DNA of 64,000 nucleotides, taken from NCBI GenBank assembly GCA_014529385.2, contig CM043945.1, positions 143,600,741 through 143,664,740 of the forward strand, in the 5' to 3' direction. Below the pieces are notes generated by a model. It was not told where the DNA came from. It searched no databases and saw only the letters and a program-made list of their open reading frames with translations. Origin of the DNA: Adiantum capillus-veneris (Eukaryota > Streptophyta > Polypodiopsida > Polypodiales > Pteridaceae). The translations under genes were made by a program, and so were the position numbers. Shown here in pieces: positions 21,626 to 33,690 of this stretch. Each line of letters starts with the position of its first letter. Position 1 is the stretch's first letter.

Positions 21626-23656
21626 GGAGGTCTGAATTTCAGCTTATGGACTCTTTGCAAGTCACATGCCAGCGGTTCATGATGAACGAGTGGTTTTTGC
21701 TACTCCTCAAGTTATGCCAGCAGTGGTCACTACAGCAGTCCAAGATGATATGCTAAGGCAAGACATGAGGCAAGTGGTAGATTTAATGAAGAATCTCATC
21801 CTAAACATGTTAGGTCAAGTGGGAAATAATCGAGGTCGAGGAAGGTTTGCAAATCAGCCAAGAGGTGAAGAAAGACCCAAGAATGGTGTTGGACAAAGCA
21901 ATGGTAGGTTCTGGAGGCAGATGCCCACATGTTATCATTGCGGAGAGTTGGGCCACATCATCCCGCAATGTGATAAGCCATCAAGGATGGGGGGAGACAT
22001 GTATCCATTGCCAAGACAGGTGCTAACTAGGTCAAATGATTATGGCATCAAAATTAAGGGAGAAGTAGGAACCAATGGATTAACCCAAGAGGAAAAGGGA
22101 AAGACAAAAGTGATAAGTGTAGTCACCTTGGAGAAGGCATCAAAGCTAGAGGATACATTAGTGATGCCTATTGGGAAGAGGACCACAGAGGACAAGGAAG
22201 GAATAAGTGCCCCAGGTCCTAGTAAGAAGAAGGGAAAGATCCATGAAGGCGAGGATGTCAAGGACAAGAGGAAAAGGAGGGCTCGTCGCAAGTTTCATGT
22301 TTTAGATTTTCCACTAGGGGATGGGCAATTAAGCTATGATTTGAAAGAGGATCTGACAAGCAGGAAAGCCGATGTTACTTTTGGGCAGCTTATAGAGATG
22401 GTGCCTAAGCTAAAGCAACAGTGGAAGAGGATGGTTAACCCAATGGAGAAAGAACTAGAGAGAGGTTCAATAAAGGTGTTGGTGATGGATGAGCTATTTG
22501 TCCAATAGTAAATGTGTGGCACAAAAGAAAAAATTTGGGACAAGGTTATGTTGATGGTGGAGCCCAAATATGTGTCATAACACACTCATGCGTTGAGAAG
22601 ATGGGTCTCACCGTGACTGGGGTGTCAGGCTTTCGGATCAGATTGGAAAACCATCAAAAAGTAAAATGTTTGGGTGTTGTAAAGAAATTAGAAGTGGAGG
22701 CCTATGATGCAAAGGTGGTGGTTGATTTTCATATGATGCCAGCAGGATTGGGAGCATATCCTATTAAACAAATCTCTACAAAGGATGTGGCAAAATTTGT
22801 GTATAATGAAATATGCTGCAAGTTTGGGGTGCCATTGGAGCTACTTTCGGATAAGGGTCTAGGATTTAGAGCTAAACTACTAGACTTTTTATGTGCAAAG
22901 ATGAAGATTAGGCATTAGCATACCACTCCTTATTACCCGCAGTGTAATGGCTTAAATGAAAGATTTAATGGTGAGTTGGGACAAATTCTTTTGAAAGTGA
23001 CAGAGCACCAAAGAAAGAATTGGGATTTGGAATTGCCTAGTGCATTATGGGCTTACCGTACTTCGGTGAAGACAGGTACATGGTTTATTCCATTTCATTT
23101 GGTATATGGAAAGGAAGCACTATTGCCTGTGGAAGTAGAATTGCCTGCGGTCAAGATGCTAGAGAAATTTCTTGGGCCGCCTAATGATGCATTCAAAGAG
23201 AGGCTCTTACAGTTACAAGAGGTTCAGTTGGATAGGATGAGTGCCTTGGAACATTATGGGTAGATGCAGGATAAAGCTTTGGCAAAGATAAATGCAAGGT
23301 CAAAAGTAAGGGTATCAAGAAGCATGACTTGGTTTTGCGCTACAACAGTAAGCTGAACAACACCTTCCAAAAGAAGTTTCAAATTAAGTGGGATGGCCCT
23401 TTCGAGGTAGTGGAGTGTTTTCCGAATGGTACATATCAGTTGGCTAACCTGGATGAGATTTTACATAAGTCAAGGGTAAATGGATTGCGTCTTAAAGTGT
23501 ATCATGCTAGATTGATGATGGTGGAGCAAGATGAGATGCCTGCACAACAAGTAATATATGTGAGGGATGAGGAGACCTATGATGCGGTGAGTCTCATATC
23601 TCTTTTTGCTGCTGCTGATCATGATTGATCTAGCAGGCTAGGGGATGGGCAAATTA
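21626..23656 (+). mobile_element. element D, copy 1: gag, protease and integrase parts
   Basis: This is a plus-strand Ty3/gypsy fragment of Tat-like type. It shows late Gag with a zinc knuckle CYHCGELGHIIPQC (about 21930-21972), a protease block with YVDGGAQICVITHSC (about 22548-22592), the integrase core (KQIS.KDVAKFVYNEICCKFG, then LLSDKGLGFRA and TPYYPQCNGLNERFNGE), and the integrase C-terminal module (KKFQIKWDGPFEVVE, about 23370). Reverse transcriptase is not seen. The DGGA-type protease site and the acidic linker match element A, so they are related lineages. It is broken, with several breaks. Its 5' LTR is not visible; it begins at element B's LTR. Confidence 0.75.
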
Positions 23657-24719
23657 TGTCACGAATTTTTTGGAAAAAGTAATTGTGCATATGTACATAC
23701 ACATACATGGTGCATCAAATAAAGGATTGCCCATTTTCCAAAGCCACGTTGTTACGTGGGGCCCACATGTGTACATGTAGGACAACATGTACATAGTGCA
23801 ACGATTTTCTCTATCACAAGTACTAGTGTGTTTTTTCTATAATAATGAGGAGTCGGTAGCGCGTAAAAATTCTCGAGGAAGCTATCTGCTGGCCGATGAC
23901 ATGAGGTAAGCAGGCGTGTCAAATGGCATCTAGTGGCGTCAGGAGGTCGAATGGGGTCAATACTTGCACGTGGATAAGCATGGACACAACGTAGGTGTTT
24001 TCTTGTGATAATTATGCAAAAAGGTCATCATGAGAACTGTATTTGGGGGCCACTTCACGTGGTTGCGGGATGCATTATTGGAAAACGTTGAGTGCCAAGT
24101 GTGCGGATGGATGCAACAGGGTGACAATTATGCACTGCTAGGCCACTTTTTGGCCTGTTCGGGGTCAGTTTGAGGTCAACTAAAAGTCCGAAGGTTCCCA
24201 AGTAATAAAGCTAAGTGTGAGAACTGAAAAACCTGAGAAAAGACCAGAAAAAATGTGGAGAGAAGAGGAGGAACAACTGCAACTGAGTTTTTGTTGTTTT
24301 TGGAGCCTATTTGGCCATAAACTGCTCATCCGAGGTCGGATTTGAGCACTTTGACATTGCAGACTACGGTTTTGGGCCGTTCCGGACGTAATGGCGTTGT
24401 CCATTTTGCAAAATTTCTCATTGTTTTTCTGTTGTTTTGGTTGTGTAAGTTTCTCCTATGAGCGAAGCTTCTGCTCCAATTTGTGATTGTATCTGGCATA
24501 TTTTACCCATATTGTGTGAGCTATTTTCCCCATTAGTGTTGGCCTAAGCTCAATTTTATCTAAACATTAGAAATCCTCCTCTTTTGAGCTGAGATTTTTA
24601 GGTGTGTGTATGTGTCTCTCTCTGTGTGGAGTGGGTAAATGGGTAGTCTCTCTCCTCTCACTGCATCGGTGTGTTCCCTGTCTCGGCCAGGTGGGTTGTG
24701 TGAGCCGAGTGGTGCCCCA

Positions 24720-24779
<60 letters not shown>

Positions 24780-26031
24780 CATCCCAAGAGTGTGTGTCGG
24801 GTCATTATAGAGGCGTTGTGTGTGGTTCCATCCCGCTCACAGCGTCTAATACCGCAAGGCTGTACATATCTATTATACGGAGTGGTGCAAGCTCTTCATC
24901 ACCATCTCCATAAGCTCTTCTCTCTCGGGAAGAAGAAGAAGGATATTCTCTCTCTACTTGCTTACTATCTCCTCTCTTGTTTCACTATGTACGTGCTCTC
25001 CGGAAGTTTTCATGGTGAATACCTCTATGTAGCTCTCATCACCGCTCTCTTGTGGAAAAGCAAGAAGCCTTTTGACAGCCCCTAATCGATTCTAAAGCAC
25101 GGTGAGAAGCTCTAAACTCCATAGTCATAATCATCTCTCTTTCTATGTTGTTTTTCTTAGTAGTCACCCTCTTGATTGTTGTTTTTTTGTATACGAGTGC
25201 ATGTATGGATTAAGCGAGTACGTATGAAATTGCCTCGTGATTATTTCACCATGTTTAACAAGCTGATTTATGCACATGATATGTTTATGATCACGTGCGT
25301 GAATGAAAAGCGCTTTTCGTTTCACGTCATAGAGACGGTAGGAACATGGTTTTGGTCAACTCACAAACCGTTATAAATCAGCCCGAACCCTTTACACCAG
25401 AGATAAAACACATCATTTAGAATATTTTCTCTCTTAGGTTCCATGTGCAAATCAAACACGAGCTAAGAGATACGGTCCAAAAATAGCGTATTGCCCACTG
25501 CACAACCAATTTTTTTTTACTCCTAGCTCCTTGGAGAGCCACTATATAGATTCACCGGATGGGCAAACACACTTAACCAATTAAAAAGCTTGATGAAACT
25601 TGATGATAAATGTATTTAGGTATATGTTATCACCTCGGGAATGTGATTTATTAATCGTTGCATAACTAGTTTTACCTACACGTGTAGGGGTGCTACCAAG
25701 GGGAAGTACCATATGATGTTGTGAGTTAACCGATATGATTATGTATGATTTATGGTTTATTTTGGTGATTTTATTTCAAATATTAGGTGCCCATACACTT
25801 ATGTGAGGGTATATGGTTAGGCAACCTCAACCACATAGGCAGATATGATTAAAGTGCCTTTCTTTTTGGGCTACCGTTTATTGTGTAAGTACCATATGGA
25901 TAAAGTGATGTGATAGAGTGCTAGTCTATATCATGGATCTGAAGTTGATGCATTGGTTTGAGGTCAAATACCTTCATTTGCATGTTATGCATGCTCTCGA
26001 AAATGACAAAAAGTTGTTTTTTTGCATACGT
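23657..26031 (+). repeat. element D copy 1, LTR (left of E1)
   Basis: This LTR starts TGTCACG after the purine-rich ggctaggggatgggcaaatta. It matches 51330-54027 with roughly 2 to 7 percent difference by eye, depending on the stretch. Element E1 is inserted at 26032, and the LTR probably resumes at 32020. Its far end cannot be fixed. A TATA-like ctataataatg lies at about 23837 and another (actatatagattc) at about 25550. Open frames within it are short and not supported as genes. Confidence 0.65.
24722..24778. repeat. GT microsatellite
   Basis: An uninterrupted run of about 28 GT units lies in the D copy 1 LTR. At the equivalent place in copy 2 (about 52396-52406) only a few GT units are present, so the locus has changed length since the block was copied. 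Confidence 0.9.
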
Positions 26032-27906
26032 TGGTGCGACCAAAGTTGGTCTACATTGGGAAATGTGCTATGCAGTGCAAAGGGTGCTAGCATGTGCATG
26101 GCAAAGGGGTAAAGTCAGTGTGGTAGACCTCAGCAGGACAGTGGCATAGGAAATGTATGCTTAATGTGGTTTTTTTAGGCCAAAAAGGCTCCATAATGGT
26201 CAGGTGGAATAGCAGGTAAAGGTGCCCGGAATGCCGAGTCAGTGTTCTGGAATGTAGTATTTCAGATGCTCTAGAAGCTCGTACAGACAGCTCGTCAAAG
26301 GTCACGAATGTGCGAGATATGGCAAGTTGAAGTGGGATGCGTTTGTAGATCCTCGCCGGATTGGGCGGGCACAGGTGGTTGGTCAAGGCGGGTGTGGTAT
26401 GATACACGGGAAGTGCTTGAGTTGTGGAGCACGCTGGTCTTTTCGGATTGAGAATCAGGCTTCTGGATGGAAAGTTATGGACAATCAAGTTTTGACAGGG
26501 GCCAGTTTCGAGGCGGTTGGGCCGTATTGGAAAACGCACCATTTGGTGTTTTCTCGAGCTCGTCAGGTGTCTGGTGGGTAGCATGTAGCATGTGATGCTA
26601 GTCGGAGTCGACGGCACCTGAATCAGAGTCCGGAGCATGGAGATATGCTTGGTCGAGGTCGGCAGTTCGTAGCGAACGTGGATGGTCGGATGATTTTTTC
26701 TATGTTTGGGACACGCCGTTTGAAGCTCTCGAGGCTTCATGATGCGAAGCTGGTGGGTGGATCTCCCATGTGGCATGCTGGGAAAACTTATTGGGCGAGC
26801 TCGAGCACACGGAGGACCGACCACATGCGAAACGAATAATAGGAAAGTCCTTCATGCTAAGTGCAAAAGGAAAGGGTAGCTAAAGTTAAAGAGGAAAAGG
26901 GCAAGGTAGCCTTCAAAGCAAAGCTAAGAGGAGAAAAAGAGAGAAAATAAAACATAAGAAAGACTCAAAGGCAGTGGCGCGAGTAGCGCCTGGTAGTAGG
27001 CGCTACTGCCAAAGAAAGGAAAATTTTTCCTTTGCAAAAAAAGGAAGAGGAAGAAAAAGGAAAGTGGAGGGGGCAGCGGTCTCGAAGTTTTTCTTTTTTT
27101 CCTTTGGCTTGGGGAGAGGAAGAGAAAGAGAAGGGGCTTTCGGGTGTGCTCGACAGTCGGAGCCGACACACAATGGTGAAGTGTGGTCCGTGAAGCGACC
27201 CGAGAGAAGTGAGGGTTTTTTTCTCTTTTTGCTTGGGGAAATTGAGAAGGAGGAAGAAGGAAACCTTCGAGCATTCGTGTTGGCGATCGAGCCCGGCACG
27301 CATGGTTTGCAAAGAGGCTCGGAAGGGCAAAAGCTTCGTAGAAAAGAAAGCCAGTGAGGGTGGCCACAAGGAGGAGCCACTATGCGAGCGAAGATCGCGA
27401 TGGATTTTTTGTGGAAGTGTGTGCCGACGTACTTGAGTTTGGAGGGAGGTGTGTGCCCCTTTGTATGAAGCAGCTGATGTCCTTGTTGCGACCAAGAGCA
27501 AGCCATATGGATTTTGTTTAGGTGTTTTTGTTTTGAAGGAGAAGCTATGATTGCCGATTTTTGGCGTCGTCTTTCCCCCTTCCCCCCTTTTTTCTTTGCT
27601 CGTCTCCAGGGTGTGTGGTGCCGGTGTTTGTGAGCGTGTGCGCCCCCCGGGCCCCCTGGGTGTGTGAGAGAGAAAGAGAGAGAGGTGTTGTATTATGGAA
27701 GTGCGGAAAGCGGGCAAGATCGGTGTGGTAGCTTTCTGAAGATTGTGCACCATGTGTGTGCGTTGGGGGAAGTGTAGGCGAGGCCCTGCTAGTGTGAATG
27801 GTCTTTTTTGAAGGTGTTTTTGAAAGGACAGGGGTGCTGTGAATACCCTGAGCTATATAGGGGCCATTGCGTGTGTGTCGGGTGTCTTCCCCATTTCCCC
27901 TCTCCA
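26032..27906 (+). repeat. 5' LTR of E copy 1
   Basis: The LTR starts tggtgcgacc and ends cccctctcca. It has a TATA-like gagctatataggggcc about 55 bases before its end, implying a very short transcribed part. The middle is purine-rich (gaggaagaaaaaggaaag), so the complementary strand has long open frames by composition. Those frames are not annotated. Confidence 0.75.
27848..27858 (+). promoter_or_regulatory. TATA box of element E LTR
   Basis: gagctatatagggg is conserved at the same place in the other LTR copies (about 31963-31973 and 55800-55810). It lies about 55 bases before the LTR end. Confidence 0.5.
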
Positions 27907-27911
27907 TCTTC

Positions 27912-27929
27912 CGGTGCCCCCACAGAGGA
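27912..27929 (+). promoter_or_regulatory. primer-binding site of E copy 1
   Basis: CGGTGCCCCCACAGAGGA lies five bases after the LTR end. The same site in copy 2 (55862-55879) reads TGGTGCCCCCACAGAGGA. It is closely similar to the primer sites of elements A and C. I could not match the tRNA from memory. Confidence 0.65.
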
Positions 27930-27969
27930 GCACACTGATTGCTCCTTGGTGATGTGTTTGTAAGCAAAA

Positions 27970-28640
27970 ATGTGGCAGAGTGCTGGTCCGATTTTCAATG
28001 GTGATGAAGATGCGGACAAGTGGATGGCAGATTTTGAGTTATTTATGCTATCTTTGCACATGTGGAGTGATGAAGAAAAGATGCAGATAGTTCGGTTGGT
28101 TGTGTGAGGTAAAGCAAAAGCGTGGTTTGATGGTCTGGAAGCTGCAGGTAAGCAGGATTGGGTTGGTTTTTGAGAGCGGTTTCTCTGCAAGTTTCACAAA
28201 GTGGTGTCGGTTGCTGAAGCGGATGCAAAGATTAAAAGGCTGCGACAAGAAGTAAGTGAAAATTTTGATGCTTTTGTCGAAAAATTTGAAGCAAGCTGGA
28301 AGGATTTAGTGGCTATCACCAGAGTGGTCAATGAGGATGGTTTCAAGCTGGAAAAATTCCTAGCTTGCCTATGTCCTTGAGTTCGAGATAAGGTGGATGA
28401 TGAAGAGCCAAAGACTTATGCCAAGGCAATCAGAGTTGCTAGGGTGAAGAGCAAGAAAATGAAAAGAAAGCTGGAGTTAGGCTTGTTAAAGCCTATAGAT
28501 TGTGTGCCTGTTGAAGCGGTAGTTTGTTCTATGTTCCTGTCGAGGATGGTGCCAGTGATGCGAAGGGTGGAGCCTGTTAGGGTAAGGCCTGTGATTGACT
28601 ATGTTCCTTGGGAATTACTTTTTGGTGAAGCGTTTATGCC
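27970..28640 (+). CDS. element E copy 1 Gag
   Basis: The ATG at 27970 opens a Gag domain. It has a GPIFNGDEDAD-type opening (which defines the domain start), a helix with FELFMLSLHMWSDEEK, then GKAKAWFDGLEAAGKQDW. This is the classic retrotransposon Gag pattern (A-x-A-W-F/Y at the centre). Later blocks include FDAFVEKFEASWKDLVAIT. It would form particles, while the enzymes would have to come from another element. The copy is broken. Confidence 0.65.
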
Positions 28641-30188
28641 AATTGTGGAGGAGCAAGGATGAGCCTTTTGTTGAAGAGAGCATATGTGTAGAGGAGTTAG
28701 CAAATGTCAAGTGTCCAGTGCAACCTGAAGAGGTGGAGCCTGTTCTCGTGGAGTGCTTGTATGAAAGGGTAACAGATCGTGGACAAATGATAGGTTCCGA
28801 GAGCTTCGGGTTGGATGACGAAAGTGGGCACGACGATGGTCCAACCTTTGTGGAGCATCTAGAGGATGATGATGCTGATACCAAATCGGTCTATGGTGAA
28901 AATGATGAGCCTACAAGCTCAAGCTTCTGGGAAACGAGTGATGAGGATAGAGATACGAGCTGGGAGACAGAATCCGAAGAGTCGATGCTGGTAAAGGTAA
29001 AGTTACCTTCGTATATGCATAAGGATGTGGTGGTTGCCACTATAAAGGATGAGTAGGTGATAGCATCAGAGCTTGGAAATGGAGACATACAGGTGAGGGT
29101 GCTGTGTGGAACCATGCTAATGACGATGCTCATCAAGGTAGCTGTGGAAGGTGCTTTGACTATACGACAGATACAAGGGTTTCCCAAGAAGGAGAGTGTT
29201 GTTCATGTGGCTAAGAAAGAAGAACAGGTTGAAGAAGATGGCAAGGGAGAGGCATTGGATACTTGTCAAAGGCAAGAGCAGCGGCAATCGCCTATGGATT
29301 TCATAGGTAGTGCCCTCGATATAGGTTCTTTTGGCCAGGAATGCATTGAAGTTGAAGATGATTGGGGGTTTGATGACCCGGTGAGTGAGATGGATGAGGA
29401 GACACAGGTGCTTGCAGGGAAAGCTTTGACTAGAATGCAGGTGATACGAGGGTCTGTCCCTCTACAGCTGGCAATTTCTTTGGGAGAGCAAAAGTCTACT
29501 GCTATGTTGGTGCCAACAGAGGCAGCTATAGAGGTGAGTATGGAAGTGATGGGGACTGGGGTGCCTATGTTGAAAGAGTTGCCCACTCAGCGGAGTGGTC
29601 CTTTTGAGCATGAAGAAAAGTCCAAGGGTGTGGACTTGTTCAAGCTGTCAAAGGAAATCTGCGTATCGTGGTTGAAGGGATGCTGATAAACGTATCTGTG
29701 TAGTGGGCTATCGAGCAGGTGCAGGATTTGCTTGAGGAGTATCTCACTTTATATGGTTGGGAGGATGGGGCAGGTATGCATGGTATGTTCAATGTAAATG
29801 ATGATGTATACTCAGAGACTGGTGATGCTTTTGGTGGTGTTTTGTTGGAAGCAGGCAGTATGCCATGGGGTGCATGGAATAATAGAAATATGCTACTGGT
29901 GGTTTGGGTATGCAGTTGGCTATGTGCCCTAGTATCGCATTATGAAAGGGTGTTATAGGTGGATGGAAGAGACCAGTACATGGTGTTTGACCCAGGCGGT
30001 TGATGACAGGTAAAGCAGGGGTTGGGCAACCCGCATGAACAAAGGCAGCGGGTAGCAGATGCTAAGTTTTGTACATATGTTAGGTGGGTTTGTGATGTGC
30101 AGAGAGTTTGTTTTGGTGTGGTAGTTTTTTGGTGCAATAAGACTATTTGTGGTTGAACATAAATGTTCAATAAGGGGGTGGGCAATGA
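28641..30188 (+). CDS. element E copy 1 acidic downstream region, unknown
   Basis: After Gag comes about 1.5 kb of protein-like sequence rich in Glu and Asp. It includes SFWETSDEDRDTSWETES, then VKVKLPSYMHKDVVVATIKD, then ALTRMQVIRGSVPLQLAISL. Copy 2 keeps the same order (56589-57973). I see no protease, reverse transcriptase, RNase H or integrase motif. The VKLPSYMHKDVVVATI and IRGSVPLQLAI strings might be remnants of a protease-like fold, but the evidence is weak. The function is unknown. Confidence 0.4.
30169..30188 (+). promoter_or_regulatory. polypurine tract of E copy 1
   Basis: ataagggggtgggcaatga lies directly before the LTR start tggtgcgac. The same sequence stands before the 3' LTR of copy 2. 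Confidence 0.65.
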
Positions 30189-32019
30189 TGGTGCGACTAA
30201 AGTGTGTTATGTAGTGCAAAGGGTGCTAGCATGTGCATGGCAAAGGGCTAAAGTCAGTGTGGTAGACGTCAGCAGGACAATGGCATAGGAAATGTATGCT
30301 TAATGTGGTTTTTTTAGGCCAAAAAGTCTCCATAATGGTCAGGTGGAATAGCAGGTAAAGGTGCCCGGAATGCCGAGTCAGTATTCTAGAATGTAGTATT
30401 TGAGATTCTCTAGAAGCTTGTCCAGACAACTCGTAAAACGGAGCCCGGATGTGCGAGAGATGGCAAGTTGAAGTGGGATGCGTTTGTAGATCCTCGCCAG
30501 ATTGGGCGGGCGCAGGTGGTTGGTCAAGGCGGGTGTGGAATGATACACGGGAAGTGCTTGAGTTGTGGAGCACGCCGGTCTTTTCGGATTGAGAATCGGG
30601 CTTCTGGATGGAAAGTTATGGACAATCAAGTTTTGACAGGGGCCAGTTTCGAGGCGGTTGGGCCGCATTGGGAAACGCACCATTTGGTGTTTTCTCGAGC
30701 TCGCCAGGTGTTTGGTAGGTAGCATGTAGCATGTGATGCTAGTCGGAGTCGACGGCACCTAAATCGGAGTCCGGAGCATGGAGATATGCTTGGTCGAGGT
30801 CGGCAGTTCGTAGCGAACGTGGATGGTCGGATGATTTTTTCTATGTTTGGGACACGCCGTTTCAAGCTGTCGAGGTGTCATGATGCGAAGCTGGCGGGTG
30901 GATCTCCCAAGTGGCATGCTCGGAAAACTTATTGGGGGAGCCCGAGCACACGGAGCACCGACCACATGCGAAATGAATAATAGGAAAGTCCTTCATGCTA
31001 AGTGCAAAAGGAAAGGGTAGCTAAAGTTAAGAGGAAAAGGGCAAGGTAACTTTGAAAGCAAAGCTAAGAGGAGCAAAAAAGAGAAAACAAAACAAAAGAA
31101 AGACTCAAAGCGCTACTGCCAAAAAAAAAGAAATTTTTTCCTTTGCAAAAAAAAAAGAAGAGGAAGAAAAAGGAAAGTGGAGGGGGCATCGGTTTCGAAG
31201 TTGTTTTTTTATTCCTTTGGCTTGGGGAGAGGAAGAGAAAGAGAAGGGGCTTTCGGGTGTGCTCGACAGTCGGAGCCGACACACGATGGTGAAGTGTGGT
31301 CCGTGAAGCGACCTGAGAGCAGCGAGGGTTTTTTTCTCTTCTTGCTTGGGGGAATTGAGAAGGAGGAAGAAGGAAACCTTCGAGCGTTCGTGTTTGGCGA
31401 TCGAGCCCGGCATGCATGGTTTGCAAAGAGGCTCAGAAGGGCAAAAGCTTCGTAGAAAAGAAAGCCAACGAGGGTTTCCACAAAGAGGAGTCACTATACG
31501 AGAGAAGGTCGCGATGGATTTGTCATCGAAGTGTGTGCCGACGTACTTGAGTTTGGAGGGAGGTGTGTGCCCCTTTGTATGAAGCAGGTGATGGCCTTGT
31601 TGCGACCAAGAGCAGGCCATATGGATTTTGTACAGGTGTTTTTGTTTTGAAGGAGAAGCTATGATTGCCGATTTCTGGCGTCGTCTTTCCCCCTTCCCCC
31701 CTTTTTTATTTGCTCGTCTCCAGGGTGTGTGGTGCGGGTGTTTGTGAGCGTGTGCACCCCCGGGCCGCCTGGGTGTGTCAGAGAGAAAGAGAGAGAGGTG
31801 TTGTATTATGGAAGTGCGAAAAGCGGGCAAGATCGGTGTGGTAGCTTTCTGAGGATTGTGCAACGCGTGTGTGCGTTGGGGGAAGTGCAGGCAAGGCCCT
31901 GCTAGGGTGAATCATCTTTTTTGAAGGTGTTTTCGAAAGGACTGGGGTGCTGTGAATACCCTGAGCTATATAGGGGCCATTGCATGTGTGTCGGGTGTGT
32001 TCCCCATTCCCCCTCTCCA
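30189..32019 (+). repeat. 3' LTR of E copy 1
   Basis: This is an 1831-bp partner of the 26032-27906 LTR, ending ccctctcca at 32019. It shares the purine-rich middle and the TATA-like site. Confidence 0.75.
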
Positions 32020-33690
32020 ACATGTAAAGTTATGGTTTATGGTTGACCTAAAGGTCAGAGCTGTTTTCCATCATGTTTATGGTGATGGAATGATCTCATA
32101 TAATGTATGAAAACTTATGGATTTATGTGGATTCCCCATATGCATGGTTATGATTGCTTTCCACCTTTCTAGGTCAAAACTAACTCTATGTGCTCGGGAG
32201 GTGAAGTGCAGATGTGATGCATCAAATTTACATGGTTGGATGTTGTCAAAATTAGATTTTTATATCTATTATTTTTTGGTCGGAATCTTTTTATGCATGA
32301 AACAATCATGTCTTAAGGGCTATATGTGTGTGGACTCCGATTGACTGCAGAGGATATGTCAAACTCTAAGTGTGGGAGTTGGTTCAGTGTGATTATGATT
32401 TGTGGTCAAGGGTTGAGATTCCCTCATGGATTATGGTTGTGATTTTATGGTGGAAGCTGGTGGGGCTCATGGTTTTTTTATGGATATGGTTATGCTGCCG
32501 AAATTTTGCCAAATTGTTTGCAGCCATGTTATGGTCTAAAGTGGTTATGCAGGATTAGTCGTGCCTCACCCAAGTTCGGTGGAGTGCTCACCCATGTGAT
32601 GTGATTGGATTATGGTTTATGGTTTCAAGATTGGATCATGAAGTTATCTAGATGGTTTATGATAGACGTGTAAGGGTAGAGACCCTATACAGTCTAACTA
32701 CCTGGAAAAGATTATTTGTGCATATGTAAAGTGCTGTTGTGATTGGACTCAAGTGTTATGTTTGTCATGGCAGCGTCACTACAAGACTAGGATCACCTAC
32801 ATCGCTTAGCCTTAGATAGCACGCTGATCCGGACACAGGGTCCGGTTCTCTGCTAGTTATTTTGTCATAAACATTTTGATGTTATGGTCATTGCATTAAT
32901 ACATGGTTGCCTGTTTCATTTAGATGGGGTATTTAAAGATTCTATGTTGTCATCTTCTCATGTCTTTGTGCACTCTATTTCACCCTCCACTATATTCTCT
33001 CTCTCTCTTTCCACAACGTGGTGTACACATATAGTCACCCTCCACAATGTTATTTTGTTCTTGAGTACTCTTTCATTCATAACACCCATCTAGGGGTATC
33101 ACTAGTCACTAAGTGCCTCTGGATGCAGTCCAGCTCATGGTCTGAATTCCATGCTTGGTTGAGCGCTGAGATCTCCTCCCCTATGCAAATGCTTCTACAA
33201 CTCTGATGTATATGGAAAATTGTGTAAAGGTGTAAATTGTATATTTTGTGCATAGACCCCCGGGGAGGTGTATCTCTCATCGAGGCTGGACATCCAGTGT
33301 CTGGCTGCCCACTGACCTTATTCTTGTACATATAGGAAGAATAAGGGATAGTTCACCTTGAAACTTTCTCCACCCACACAACACCTTGCACTCTTTCCTT
33401 CTTCCCTTCCCGCATACATGCATTTTGTTGTTGTGATGTTGTGCTTCCAAAAGGACAAACTTGGAGAAATATTGCCTCGTATATGTTAGTAGATTTTAGA
33501 CAGATCGTTGGTAGTTGTTATTGGACTACCGTGGTTGATATGTATGTCATATACAAATTATTTATGTCAAATATGGTGTACTATAGAGGGAAATGAGTTC
33601 TTGACTAGACTCTTGTGAAAAATGTCATCTCTTGTAGCGCATTGATAGTGGGGTATGCTGATAGACTTGTGCTTGATACTATCGTGGTTG
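32020..33690 (+). other. non-coding, probably remainder of D's LTR and flank
   Basis: I see no gene here. As E1 sits in D's LTR, this sequence is probably the rest of that LTR, but copy 2 does not reach this far so the end cannot be set. It contains repeated atggtttatggtt words and a pyrimidine-rich stretch at about 32985-33012. Confidence 0.4.

Larger units (their letters stand above)
26032..32019 (+). mobile_element. element E, copy 1: gag-only LTR element
   Basis: This is a plus-strand LTR element with LTRs at 26032-27906 and 30189-32019 and a 2.3-kb internal region. It has a primer site at 27912-27929 and a polypurine tract (aataagggggtgggcaatga) before the 3' LTR. Only Gag and a downstream acidic coding region are seen; there are no polymerase or integrase motifs. 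It is inserted in D's LTR with poorly matching 4-bp flanks (acgt and acat). The two LTRs differ at about 18 of 260 bases in a stretch compared by eye, so it is older than B or A. It is broken, with several breaks. Confidence 0.75.

Noticed and set aside
24604-25085. Cys/Val-repeat ORFs through the GT run, with a counterpart at 52276-52713
   Set aside because: The Cys-Val repeats simply translate the microsatellite. The frame in the second copy is joined differently, so no protein is conserved.
26965-27753. Long antisense open frames (250-270 codons) in all E LTR copies, also at 31105-31863 and 54888-55700
   Set aside because: The plus strand is purine-rich there, so the complement is poor in stop codons in several frames at once. 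The products are low-complexity Ser/Pro/Lys sequences with no domain.
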